From the NCBI GenBank assembly GCA_036560145.1, contig DATBRV010000120.1, forward strand, positions 62,001 through 126,000: a stretch of DNA of 64,000 nt. The letters are read 5' to 3'. Below, one piece after another: positions 42,513 to 51,425 of this stretch; position 1 is the stretch's first letter; each line of letters begins with the position of its first letter. The position numbers and the translations under genes are program-made. The notes beneath the pieces were generated by a model. The model saw only the letters and a list, made by a program, of their open reading frames with translations. It was not told the origin of the DNA and did no database searches. The stretch is from DATBRV01 sp036560145. Lineage in GTDB: Bacteria > Myxococcota_A > UBA9160 > SMWR01.

Positions 42513-44446
42513 CACGCGTCTCCCGTGGGCTGCGATTCCGGTTCCGATCGGGGTGCGTCGTAGATCACGAGGCTCTCCGGGGGGTCGAGCACCCGCAGGA
42601 AGGGCGCCGGCTCGCCCTCGACCGGAAACGGCTCGAGAGTCCGGGGGGGATCCGTGCGCAGCGTTTCGAGCCAGTGGAACTTGATCGCCACCGCCCCGCC
42701 CTCGGGCGCCAGCTCCGAGAGCGCGATCCGCCGACCGCGCACCTCGAGCCGGCCGCTGCCCTGCAAGAACCAGGAAGGCGGCGTCTCGAGCCGGAACAGC
42801 TCGAACACGTCGTAGACGCCGACGGGTGTCGCGCCCGCGAGATTTGTCAGGCGGCGCCGGGCGGGCGCGCTCCAGCACAGCACGTAGCGCACGTTGTACA
42901 GCGCGAGCAGCGGGTGGAGGTCGTCGTCGCCCCAGCCCGAGACCGGGCGACCGCGCAGGGTCCCCGCGATGAAGCGCAGCGAGTTCTCCACCAGCAGCGC
43001 GTGGGGGGCCGGCCCGCCCGCCAGCAGCCGCCCGGTGTGCAGCGGCATCAGGGCCGCCAGGTGCGATCCGTAATACCGATGGGAGAGCCGGTCGGTCTCC
43101 TCGTGCAGGATCCTGCCTTCCGAGTCGGTCTGGTCGCGCAGCCAGTCGAGCAGCGCAGGCCCCTTCGTGTCGGTGCCGGCGTCGCGCTCGAGCTGCGGCA
43201 GCGTGTAGGGGCGGAGCAGCGCCGTCGGCGGCGCGCCCGCGAAGAGGGCCAGGGCGACGGCGATCGCGAGCAATCCGCCCGCCGCCGCCGGACCGCGCGT
43301 GCCGAGCCGGGCCGTGAGGCGCCGGTGGACCGCCAGGAGCGCGAAGGCCCCCCCATGCGCAGCGGGAAACAGCAGCCAGAGCGAGAGCGGCAGCGTGAAG
43401 CGCCCGGGCGCGAGCGCGGCGAGTCCGAGGGCGACGCCGTAGAACGAGAGCGTGAAGAGCAGCGCGATCTGCACCGCGAAGAGTACGCATCGGCGGCGCT
43501 CTCCCTCGCGCCACCAGAGGACCAGCCCGAGCGGGCCGAAGACCGCTGGCAAGAGAGCCAACCCCATCGGCGCCGGGATCGAGACCCGCAGCGGAGCCAG
43601 CCAGCCGCCCGCCGGCGCGAAGTGCCGCGTGCCTCCCGGTGTGTAGAAATCGCGCAGGTCGGCGTGATGGCCCAGCACGAGCTGCCCCTCGTACCACGGC
43701 CAGCTCACGCCGGCGACCACGACCACGACGAGGGCGAGCCCGAACGCCCGCGCGAGCGGGATCCCGCGAAGCGAGCCCGCCGCCAGCACCACCGCCGGCG
43801 CGGCAACCAGGAGCGGCGCGGAAGGGTGCGACACGAAGAGCAGGCACCCGGTCGCGGCCATCGCGAGCGCCGCGCCGACGCCGCCGCTCGACAGATATCG
43901 GCTCCCCGCGGCGACCAGCGGAAGCGACACGAAGCTCGCGAACAGGAACGACACCATGCCGGAGGCTTCCATGTAGCCGTAGAAGTCGGCGGCGGGAACC
44001 AGCAGGTGGGGAACGCTCCCGAGCACGACGATCACGAGGCGCTCGGCGTCCGGAGCCCTCCAGAGCAGCGCCGCGGCCAGCAGGCAGAACGGGAGCGAAG
44101 CCAGCAGCGCGAGCACGCTGCGGTTGAAGACCAGAGCCGGATCCGCGCTCTCGAACCAGCGGAAGGCCAGCTCGAAGGGACGGCTGCTCGGATAGTAGAG
44201 CGGCAGCTTGGGATAGCCCGCCAGGAAGTTCGGGTCGTAGCCGTAGTTCACGCCGGTCTCGGCCAGGAGCTGCGCGCCGAGCTGGCCATAATAAAACTGG
44301 AGGGCGTAGTCGTCGTAGCGCAGCGGTATCGGCGCCGCGGCACCGCCCGCCACGCGCTCGGGCCCGACCACGCGCAGCGCCGCGGCGACGCCGAAGCCGA
44401 GCCAGGTCGCGGTCGCGATGGCGATTCCCACACGCAGCGGGCTCAT
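42512..44446 (-). CDS. Large polytopic membrane protein, GT-C-like
   Basis: 644 aa from ATG 44446, with about 12 hydrophobic helices in the first 480 residues and a soluble C-terminal domain. After the first helix a large loop has DDYALQFYYGQLGAQLLAETGVNYGYDPNFLAGYPKLPLYYPSSRP, in the position of the first periplasmic loop of GT-C glycosyltransferases, with paired Asp residues. FYGYMEASGMVSFL and WLAPLRVSIPAPMGLALLP follow. GT-C enzymes use polyprenyl-phosphate sugars outside the membrane. The family is not one I can name exactly. It lies between another GT-C-like gene and the sulfatase-like lipoprotein, sharing start/stop overlaps with both. Confidence 0.72.
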   Translation of the reverse strand: MSPLRVGIAIATATWLGFGVAAALRVVGPERVAGGAAAPIPLRYDDYALQFYYGQLGAQLLAETGVNYGYDPNFLAGYPKLPLYYPSSRPFELAFRWFESADPALVFNRSVLALLASLPFCLLAAALLWRAPDAERLVIVVLGSVPHLLVPAADFYGYMEASGMVSFLFASFVSLPLVAAGSRYLSSGGVGAALAMAATGCLLFVSHPSAPLLVAAPAVVLAAGSLRGIPLARAFGLALVVVVVAGVSWPWYEGQLVLGHHADLRDFYTPGGTRHFAPAGGWLAPLRVSIPAPMGLALLPAVFGPLGLVLWWREGERRRCVLFAVQIALLFTLSFYGVALGLAALAPGRFTLPLSLWLLFPAAHGGAFALLAVHRRLTARLGTRGPAAAGGLLAIAVALALFAGAPPTALLRPYTLPQLERDAGTDTKGPALLDWLRDQTDSEGRILHEETDRLSHRYYGSHLAALMPLHTGRLLAGGPAPHALLVENSLRFIAGTLRGRPVSGWGDDDLHPLLALYNVRYVLCWSAPARRRLTNLAGATPVGVYDVFELFRLETPPSWFLQGSGRLEVRGRRIALSELAPEGGAVAIKFHWLETLRTDPPRTLEPFPVEGEPAPFLRVLDPPESLVIYDAPRSEPESQPTGDA

Positions 44447-46428
44447 GCTCCGAGCGGCCTCCGCCGCAGCACCCGGTACGGGCCCACGCGGTACTCGACG
44501 CCATACTGCGTATCCAGGGTCCGGTCCAGCCCGGGGAAGCGGCGGCGCAGCTGGAGCGAAGAGGCGTCGTCGCGCTCGACCAGCAGCGCGCCGGGCTCCG
44601 CTGCCAGACGCTCCAGCAGGTCCCGCTCGACGATCGGGTCCCACGGGTCCGGCGGCCACATGTCGAGCCCGATCAAGAAGAGCTCGAGCAGATGGTCCGG
44701 CGCCAGCGAGCGGCGTCCGCTCAGCACCAGCAGCATCGGCTCGTTCGTGATCAGCAGCACCGGCGCATCCGCCGGCTGCTGCGAGCGGAGGTGATCCACC
44801 AGCCATTCGACCGAGCGCAGGCCGTCGCGCCGGAATTCGGCGGGTGGGACGCGGACGCCGCGCAACGCGGGCATGCGCAGATCGCTGTCCGCCAGCTCCG
44901 CGGGCGCCGGCGCGCTCAGGACCTGCTTGACGATGTGCGACACCAGGAAAACCGGGACCGCCGCCGCGAGCGCGAAGGCCAGCCCCGCGCGCAGCCGCGG
45001 ATGCGCCGCGCCGGGCCGGCGCGCCGCCGCGCCGGCTCGTTCGACCAGCAGCGCCGCCACCGGCGCGATCGTCCCCAGCACCAGGGCCGTGTTGAAGCCG
45101 CCGCGCGGGAAGATCTGGAAGGCCATGCTGGACTGGACCAGCAGCACGCCGATCAGCGCGAGCGTGCGCGCGCCCGCCGGCGGCGCGTCCCGCGGGAGCA
45201 GACGCGCCGCCACCAGCGCCGCGCCCGCCGTCGCGCTGAGCGCGATCAGCACGCCGTTGAAGCCGTCGGCCGCGAAGAGCAGCTGCTGGACCGAGCCCAG
45301 CGGCCCGCGCGCCGCGAAGCCCAGCGCCAGCGCCGCCAGGGCGGATGCGAGCGCCGGCGCGCGGGCGCCGCGCAGCGCGCAGAGTCCGGCGGCGCAGGCC
45401 GCGAGACCGGCGCCGATCAGCGCGAGCGCGCCCGCGGGCGGCAGATCCACCGGCATCCGGTAGTTCTGGAGCCGCATCGGGACGGCGAACATGTGCTCGA
45501 CGAGATTTCCCAGCGAGCCCCAGCTCGCGTAGACGGCCGCGGTGGCGAGCAGCGGCAGCGCAAGGCCGGCTGCGAAGGCCGCCAGCCGCGGCAGGCCGGT
45601 GCGCAGCGCCGCTTTGGCATCGCCGCGGCGCGCGAAGCGCACGCCGATCACGGCGAGCAGCAGGTGCAGGGGCAGGAAATGGATCGCGTAGTCACGTATG
45701 TCGATGCCCGCCGCGAAGGGCGCGGCGATCGCGAGACCCGCGAGGCCCCATAGACACAGGATCGCGACGCGGCCGCGGGCGTTCCCGCGCCCGGATTCGC
45801 GGAGCAGCCCGGACGCGGTCAGCGCCATCCAGAGACCCCAGGCGCAGGCCAGTCCGAGCGACTGCTTGAAGAGCACCGCCGTGCCGCTGGCGAGGCCCGC
45901 CGCGAACAGCCAGCCGAGGCCGCCGCGAAGCAGCCCCCGCAGCGCGAGCCAGAGCGCCAGCAGCGCGACCGGAACCGTGTAGAGGGCCGCGTACGGCGTG
46001 TTCAGGTTCCAGAGCACCCGGCCGAACCAGGCGGCCGCGAGCAGCGCGGCCAGCAGGGCATGCGGCCGGCCGACCAGCTGGCGCGCGATCGCGTAGACCG
46101 CCACCACGGCCAGCGCGCGCAGCACCGCCAGCTGGCGGCGCACGGCCAGGATCTCGCCGCCCGAAGCGCGGAAGGCCGGCGCGTTCGCCGCGTAGACCAG
46201 CGGGCCGTAGACGGACCGGAAGTCGCGGTGGGGAATCTCGCCGCGCGCGACTCGTTCGATCTCGTAGAAGAGATATCCTTCGTCGCGCAAGTCCAGGGTC
46301 AGGTGCAGCGAGCGGCCGAACCAGGCCAGCGCTCCGGCGAAGATGAGCAGCACGACGACGGGCTCGGCCCAGCGCGGGAGGGAGCGTACAGCCTCGATGC
46401 GGGCTCCGGACGAAGCGCCGCCGGGCAC
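44443..46428 (-). CDS. Polytopic GT-C (PMT-like) glycosyltransferase
   Basis: 661 aa from GTG 46428. Eleven or more hydrophobic segments are present. The first loop, LDLRDEGYLFYEIERVARGEIPHRDFRSVYGPLVY, has the Asp-Glu pair typical of PMT/ArnT-like GT-C transferases. Such enzymes move a sugar from polyprenyl phosphate to a periplasmic acceptor. The start is uncertain: upstream ATGs at 46506 and 46548 give a poor N-terminus and run further into the divergent gene, while a later GTG would cut the first helix. With GTG 46428 the gene overlaps the divergent gene's 5' end by 32 bases. Confidence 0.78.
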   Translation of the reverse strand: MPGGASSGARIEAVRSLPRWAEPVVVLLIFAGALAWFGRSLHLTLDLRDEGYLFYEIERVARGEIPHRDFRSVYGPLVYAANAPAFRASGGEILAVRRQLAVLRALAVVAVYAIARQLVGRPHALLAALLAAAWFGRVLWNLNTPYAALYTVPVALLALWLALRGLLRGGLGWLFAAGLASGTAVLFKQSLGLACAWGLWMALTASGLLRESGRGNARGRVAILCLWGLAGLAIAAPFAAGIDIRDYAIHFLPLHLLLAVIGVRFARRGDAKAALRTGLPRLAAFAAGLALPLLATAAVYASWGSLGNLVEHMFAVPMRLQNYRMPVDLPPAGALALIGAGLAACAAGLCALRGARAPALASALAALALGFAARGPLGSVQQLLFAADGFNGVLIALSATAGAALVAARLLPRDAPPAGARTLALIGVLLVQSSMAFQIFPRGGFNTALVLGTIAPVAALLVERAGAAARRPGAAHPRLRAGLAFALAAAVPVFLVSHIVKQVLSAPAPAELADSDLRMPALRGVRVPPAEFRRDGLRSVEWLVDHLRSQQPADAPVLLITNEPMLLVLSGRRSLAPDHLLELFLIGLDMWPPDPWDPIVERDLLERLAAEPGALLVERDDASSLQLRRRFPGLDRTLDTQYGVEYRVGPYRVLRRRPLGA

Positions 46429-48088
46429 GCTGGATCGGCTCTGCCGGCCGGCGCTCTTCGCCCCATTGCTCGCCACGTCGGGGCTCCTGCTCTCGCTCTG
46501 GTTCATGAACCGCGGCTTGCCCCCCAACGACGAGGGCGCCCTCCTCACGAATGCGGCGAAGATCCTACAGGGGGGGGTCTTCTATCGCGACATCGACGCC
46601 TACCCGTTTCCCGCCGCGCCCTATCTCCTGGCGCTCGCGATGCGCATCTTCGGCGAGCAGCTCGCGGTGGCGAGAGGGCTCGCCCTGCTCCTCTTCGTGG
46701 CGGTGCTGCTCGCGCTCTATGCCGCATCGCTGCGCCTGTTCGACCGGCCGCGCGCGGCGCTCTTCGGCCTGAGCCTGCTCGTCTTCAAGTTTGCCGCCTG
46801 GCCGGCCTTCACGGCCTACACCTACTCGGATCTCTCCTTCGCCGGCGCCTGCGTCGCGCTGGCGGCGCTGCTGGCGCATCTCGAGCGCGGCTCCCGGGCA
46901 ACGCTCGCGGTGGCGGGCGCCGCGGCGGCGCTCTCGATCGCGGCCAAGCAGAACCTCGGGATTCCGCTCGCCGGCGTGATCGCAGCGGTGCTGCTCTTCC
47001 CCGGCCTTGCCGCCGGGCCCGCGCGGGAGCCCGGCCAGCGGCTTCGCGACGCGTCCGCCTTCGCGGCGGGCGCGGCCTTGCTGCTGCTGCCGGCCTTCGC
47101 CTACTTCGCCTTCCAGGGGCTCGCGGGCCGGCTGCTCGAGAGCGGCCTCTGGCGTCCCTTCACCGGCTACCTGCCGACCAGCTCGATCTCCATCCTCGAG
47201 CCGCTCGCGTGGTGGGATTGGGGCGCGCTGCGCGGGATGCCGGCCTTCCCGTATTTCCCGGGCGCCTACTGGTCGCTGCTCGTGTGGGACGCGCTGCCGG
47301 GCGCCGCTCTCCAGCCCGTCTATTGGAACGCGGGGGAGCTCTTCGCGCGGCTGCTCTACCTCTCGACGCCCGCGCTGCTGCTGACCGCCTGGCTGCGGAC
47401 GCGGCGGGCGGCGGCCGGCGCGGGCCGGATCCGCGTGCTGGGCCTGATCGCCCTCGCGGGTCTGCTCTCGGCCTTTCCGCGCGCCGATTACTTCCACCTG
47501 ATCAGCGTCTACCCGCTGCTGCTCCTGCTCGCCTTCGCGCTGCTTCCCGTCAGCTCGGCCGCGGCAACGCGCCGGCTCGCCCTCGGCGTGGCCCTCGCGC
47601 TCGCGATCGCGGGCGCACTCTCCGCCGTCTTCCAGGCGCAGTTCCGCCACCGGATCGAGCTGCCGCGCGGCCAGCCCGTCGTGCAGCCTGCCACCGCCTG
47701 GCTCGAGCCGATCGTGCGCTACCTCGACGACGAGCTGGCGCCGGGCGAGCCGCTGTTCGTGTACGGCCACGAGGCCTACTACTACTTCCTGGCGGACCGC
47801 TACTCGGCCTGGCCCTTCGCGCAGCTCTACCCCGGCCAAGAGGGCGATGACGGCGGACAAGCGCTGGTCGACGTGTTGAAGCGCGATCCGCCCCGCCTGA
47901 TCGTGCGCGGCATGCTCAACTGGCCCGCCCTGCCCGTGCTCCCGCACTACGCGCCGAAGCTCCACGCCTGGCTGAGCCAGCACTACGAACCCGACCCCGG
48001 CCTCGCCCAGCGCTACCAACCCCCCGCCGGCGCCGCCCCGCCGCCTGGCGCCATCGCAGTCCTGCGAAGACGCGCGCCCGAGCCCTGA
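46397..48088 (+). CDS. Polytopic GT-C (PMT-like) glycosyltransferase
   Basis: 563 aa from ATG 46397. The first helix (LFAPLLATSGLLLSLWFM) is followed by NRGLPPNDEGALLTNAAKILQGGVFYRDIDAYPFP, the same architecture as the divergent protein but with an Asn-Asp-Glu triad. About 11 helices follow and the C-terminal 100 residues are soluble (FVYGHEAYYYFLADRYSAW). A second branch of the same enzyme family, it probably modifies a periplasmic glycan or lipid. Repeat copy B begins 18 bases after its stop. Confidence 0.82.
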   Translation: MRAPDEAPPGTLDRLCRPALFAPLLATSGLLLSLWFMNRGLPPNDEGALLTNAAKILQGGVFYRDIDAYPFPAAPYLLALAMRIFGEQLAVARGLALLLFVAVLLALYAASLRLFDRPRAALFGLSLLVFKFAAWPAFTAYTYSDLSFAGACVALAALLAHLERGSRATLAVAGAAAALSIAAKQNLGIPLAGVIAAVLLFPGLAAGPAREPGQRLRDASAFAAGAALLLLPAFAYFAFQGLAGRLLESGLWRPFTGYLPTSSISILEPLAWWDWGALRGMPAFPYFPGAYWSLLVWDALPGAALQPVYWNAGELFARLLYLSTPALLLTAWLRTRRAAAGAGRIRVLGLIALAGLLSAFPRADYFHLISVYPLLLLLAFALLPVSSAAATRRLALGVALALAIAGALSAVFQAQFRHRIELPRGQPVVQPATAWLEPIVRYLDDELAPGEPLFVYGHEAYYYFLADRYSAWPFAQLYPGQEGDDGGQALVDVLKRDPPRLIVRGMLNWPALPVLPHYAPKLHAWLSQHYEPDPGLAQRYQPPAGAAPPPGAIAVLRRRAPEP

Positions 48089-48105
48089 CGCGAAATCACA
48101 AGCCT

Positions 48106-48266
48106 CGACGGGACGCGGCGGGGGGTGGGCGGAGGCGAAATAAAGCGGAGCCGGCCCCGCCAGCCGACCGCTCCCTCGACGCCACAAAATTGAGTTCCAC
48201 CCCGCGATCCCGAAGCGAGGAACGGCGAGCCATTCGCCGCAGCCCACCCCCCGCCGCCTCCCTCCC
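48106..48266. repeat. 161-bp element with inverted termini, copy B
   Basis: Same length as copy A, with 103/111 identical interior bases and no gaps. The left end (48106-48130) and right end (48242-48266) pair at 21 of 25 positions; the inner 16 bases are perfect. The outer left end has drifted. It fills much of the 260-base gap between the GT-C gene and the FKBP gene; the remaining bases hold only a weak TACGCT at 48321 that might be a -10 box for the FKBP gene. Confidence 0.85.
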
Positions 48267-48348
48267 CTCGCTGCTGGTACGCGGGCTCGGGACAACCCCG
48301 GCGCCCCGACTGCGTTGCGATACGCTGCGTCCCCGCGGAGACCGATGG

Positions 48349-49029
48349 ATGGCGCGAACGAGAGCGGCGACGGCCCTGCTCCTGACGGCCGCCCTGGCGG
48401 CGGGGCTCCACGCCGCCGCCGGCGAGATCGAGAGCGAGCGCGACCAGACCCTCTACGCGATCGGCGCGCGCCTCGGGCGCAGCCTGGCTCCCTTCGCGCT
48501 CAGCGAGGCGGAGCTCGAGATGGTGCTGCGCGGCCTGCGCGACGCCGTCCTGGGTCGCGAGCTGGCCGTCAACGAGACCGCGCAGCAGGACCGCATCGAC
48601 GCGCTCCTGGGGCAGCGCCGATCGGTGTCGCTGGCGGCGGAGCGCGAAGCGTCCGCCGCGCTCCTCGCACGCGCGGCGCAGGAGCCGGGCGCGGAGCGCA
48701 CGCCCTCGGGTCTCGTCCTGCTCACGCTCCGGGAAGGATCGGGGCGCAGCCCGGCTCCGAGCGACCGCGTCCAGATCCACTACCACGGCCGGCTGCGCGA
48801 CGGGAACGTCTTCGACAGCTCCGTCGAGCGCGGAGCTCCGGTCGAGGTGGCGATCCCCCGCGCCCTGCCCTGCTGGCGCGAGGCCCTGCTCCGGATGCGC
48901 GTGGGCGGGAAGAGCCGCGCGACCTGCCCCGCCGAGCTGGCGCACGGTGCAAAGGGGGATCCGCCGCGGGTCGCGGGCGACGCGGCGGTCGTCTACGAGA
49001 TCGAGCTGCTCGCGATCGTCGAGCCTTGA
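48349..49029 (+). CDS. Secreted FKBP-type peptidyl-prolyl isomerase
   Basis: 226 aa from ATG 48349 (GGAG eight bases upstream; the overlapping ATG at 48345 is in another frame). A signal peptide (LLLTAALAAGLHAAAGE) is followed by an FKBP-N helical dimerisation domain (about 25-110, LYAIGARLGRSLAPF) and the catalytic domain with VQIHYHGRLRDGNVFDSSVERG, the Leu/Trp-containing pocket (CWREALLRMRVGGKSRATCP) and VVYEIELLAI. Periplasmic FkpA-like foldases assist envelope proteins. Its 3' end overlaps the convergent YfhO-like gene by 37 bases. Confidence 0.9.
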   Translation: MARTRAATALLLTAALAAGLHAAAGEIESERDQTLYAIGARLGRSLAPFALSEAELEMVLRGLRDAVLGRELAVNETAQQDRIDALLGQRRSVSLAAEREASAALLARAAQEPGAERTPSGLVLLTLREGSGRSPAPSDRVQIHYHGRLRDGNVFDSSVERGAPVEVAIPRALPCWREALLRMRVGGKSRATCPAELAHGAKGDPPRVAGDAAVVYEIELLAIVEP

Positions 49030-51425
49030 GCCGGGCCTCGCGGACGCCAGCGGCGCGCCAGCCAGAGCGCCGCGAGCAGGCTCGCCGCCGCCGCGGCCGC
49101 TCCCAGACGGAACGCGCGCGGGCGATAGCGGAACGCCACCTCCCACTCCCCGGGCGGTAGCGCGACGGCGCGGAACAAGCCGTCGGCCGGCAGGATCTCG
49201 GCCGGCTCTCCGTTGCGGGTCGCCGTCCAGTCGGGGTCGAAGCTGTCGGTGAGCACCAGCCAGGCGGGCGACGCGGCCTGCGCTCGCACGATCACCCGCT
49301 CGCTTGCATAGTCGGTGATGCGCGCTTCGCCGGGCGGCTCGCCCGCCGCTGCCGGGCGCAGCCCCGCCTCCGCCTCCACGATCGCCGTGCGCCGCGGATC
49401 GAAATCCGGAGCCAGCAGCTGGCGCAGCGCATCCTCGGGGCCGGCCGCCAGCGCGAGTCCGGAGACCAGGAACGCGCGCGGCAGCGCGCGCGGATTCGCG
49501 TAGATCTCGACCGGCGCGCTGCCCCGATCCGTGGGCACCCGGCATTGCGCGGCGGGCTCGAGTCCCGCGACCAGCGCCCGCAGCGCGGGCGATCGCGCCG
49601 CGGGCCGCGCATCGACGAGCACCGCGCGCACGCCCAGCAGATCGAGCAGGCGTTGGCGCTCCGGGGTCGGGACGGCCGTCAGGAACCCCATGAACGGGCT
49701 CGCTTCGTTCCACGGGCTCGCGTAGCGGGGCGCGCCCCCCGCCTGAAGCGCCGCGAAGTAGAGCGCGTGGCGACGTGTCACGAGCGGCTCGTAGTGGGTG
49801 GCGCTGAAGCCGCCGTGCAGCTCGCCGTCCTTGTCCTTGAGCGCGTAGCTGTCGGGGAGCGAGAGGCTCAGATGGCGGCCGTGGCTGCCGAGGATCTCGG
49901 CCGCGCTCGCATAGCAGCCGGCTCCGGCGAAGGCCGGCGCGGCGTCGCGCGAGGGATGCAGGAACGGGCTCTCGAATGCGTAAGCGAGCTCCGCGGCGGC
50001 GAGCGCCACCACCGCCGCGCGCGCTGCGCGCCCGCCGCTGCGGCCCGCGCGCCAGGCGGCCAGCGCGAGCACGCCGGCGGCGGCGGCCAGATGGATCCCG
50101 GCGTGCGGGAGGAGGCCCGCGAAGTGCGCGGGGCTGAGGCCGTACATCCAGAACCAGCCCCAGGGATGCGCCGCGCCCGCGAGCCCTCGCGCCAGCCAGC
50201 CGCTCGCGATCGCCCAGCCGAGGCCGGCGGCCAGCGCCGCCGCCGCGACCAGCGCCGGTGTCAGCGCGCGCAGCCGATCCGCCGGAGCCGGCGCAGGCAG
50301 CAAGCGGTCGAAGCCGCGCGCAGCGCCCAGCGCCAGCGCGAGCGCGAACAGCGTGACGAAGCGATCGGGCAGCCGGAAGACGGAGCCGAGCGGAAGCGCG
50401 CGGTAGGCGGCGTAGAGCGGCGTCTGCGACCCGAAGCAGAGCAGCACGGCGAGCACCGCGAGCAGGCTCGCGAAGACCGCCACCCGATCGCGTCCCCACA
50501 GACGGAAGCCCGCCGCGAAGCAGAGCAGCGGAATCCAGCCGGCGAACTCGCGCCGGATCGGGCCCCGCTCGGGGTTCACCAGGTTGGCCAGGAAGAACGA
50601 CGGAGGGAGCGGGCCGAAGATCTCGAGCGAGGCGTCCGCCGGCCCGGTCAGCAGCCGCGTGCTGCGCGCGGCCAACTCGAGCGTGGGCAGCCACTGCGGC
50701 GCGGCCAGCCCCGCCGCCAGCGCCGCCGCCAGCGCCAGCGCCAGCAGATGGCGCGCCGCGAGCCGCGCCCCCCGGCCATCCCGCAGCATCCAGAACGCCT
50801 GCCAGAGCGCGAAGGCGGCGACCGCGTGCGCCGTCATCACGAAGGTGTAATCGCGACCGGCCAGGAATTGGAGCGCCAGACAGGCGCCCAGCGCGAGCGC
50901 CAGCCGCAGATCCCCGGTGCGCGCGAGGCGCGCCGTGCAGGCGAGCGCCAGCGGGAGCCAGGGGAGCGAGTCGATCGCGTTGGTGTGGTAGAGCGCGAAG
51001 AGCGTCGCGCCGCCGAGCATGAAGGCGACGGCCCCGAGCCCGGCGCCGGCCGGGCTGCTGCCGAGCTCCCGGCAGAGCGCGTACGTGAAGACGCCCGCCA
51101 GCGCGAGGTGGAGGCCGCCGAGCAGTCCCATCGCAAGACCCGTGGGCAGCAGCGCGTAGAGCGCGTTCGGCGGATACAGCACGCCGCCCTGGAGCGTGGC
51201 GAGGAAGGGCAGGCCTGCGATCTGGTGCGGATCCCAGAGCGGAAGCTCGCCGCGCGCGAAGGCCGCCCCGGCGTAGGCGTGCCGCGGCAGGAATTCCGCG
51301 AAGAGATCGAAGTTGGTGAAGCCGACCAGCGCGTCGCCGGAGAGCAGGTCGAGCCCGAACACCGCCGCCGCCGCCGCGACAAGGAGCGGAATCGCGAGGG
51401 CGGCGGGACGCCGGCTCGCCGTCAC
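48993..51425 (-). CDS. YfhO-family polytopic membrane protein
   Basis: 810 aa from GTG 51425, overlapping the upstream stop. The first loop reads LWDPHQIAGLPFLATLQGGVLYPPNALYALLP, diagnostic of YfhO proteins (the Bacillus example glycosylates lipoteichoic acid). Some 12 helices follow, then a long periplasmic C-terminal domain (AWLVLTDSFDPDWTATRNGEPAEILPADGLFRAVALPPGEWEVAFRY) and a final helix. It probably adds a sugar from polyprenyl phosphate to an envelope glycan. It is the last of three coupled - genes. Confidence 0.85.
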   Translation of the reverse strand: MTASRRPAALAIPLLVAAAAAVFGLDLLSGDALVGFTNFDLFAEFLPRHAYAGAAFARGELPLWDPHQIAGLPFLATLQGGVLYPPNALYALLPTGLAMGLLGGLHLALAGVFTYALCRELGSSPAGAGLGAVAFMLGGATLFALYHTNAIDSLPWLPLALACTARLARTGDLRLALALGACLALQFLAGRDYTFVMTAHAVAAFALWQAFWMLRDGRGARLAARHLLALALAAALAAGLAAPQWLPTLELAARSTRLLTGPADASLEIFGPLPPSFFLANLVNPERGPIRREFAGWIPLLCFAAGFRLWGRDRVAVFASLLAVLAVLLCFGSQTPLYAAYRALPLGSVFRLPDRFVTLFALALALGAARGFDRLLPAPAPADRLRALTPALVAAAALAAGLGWAIASGWLARGLAGAAHPWGWFWMYGLSPAHFAGLLPHAGIHLAAAAGVLALAAWRAGRSGGRAARAAVVALAAAELAYAFESPFLHPSRDAAPAFAGAGCYASAAEILGSHGRHLSLSLPDSYALKDKDGELHGGFSATHYEPLVTRRHALYFAALQAGGAPRYASPWNEASPFMGFLTAVPTPERQRLLDLLGVRAVLVDARPAARSPALRALVAGLEPAAQCRVPTDRGSAPVEIYANPRALPRAFLVSGLALAAGPEDALRQLLAPDFDPRRTAIVEAEAGLRPAAAGEPPGEARITDYASERVIVRAQAASPAWLVLTDSFDPDWTATRNGEPAEILPADGLFRAVALPPGEWEVAFRYRPRAFRLGAAAAAASLLAALWLARRWRPRGPAQGSTIASSSIS

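Noticed and set aside
48321..48326. TACGCT, and similar TACCCT/TACCAT hexamers before 34685 and 22944, as full sigma70 promoters
   Set aside because: No acceptable -35 hexamer lies 16-18 bases upstream, so they are only noted in passing.
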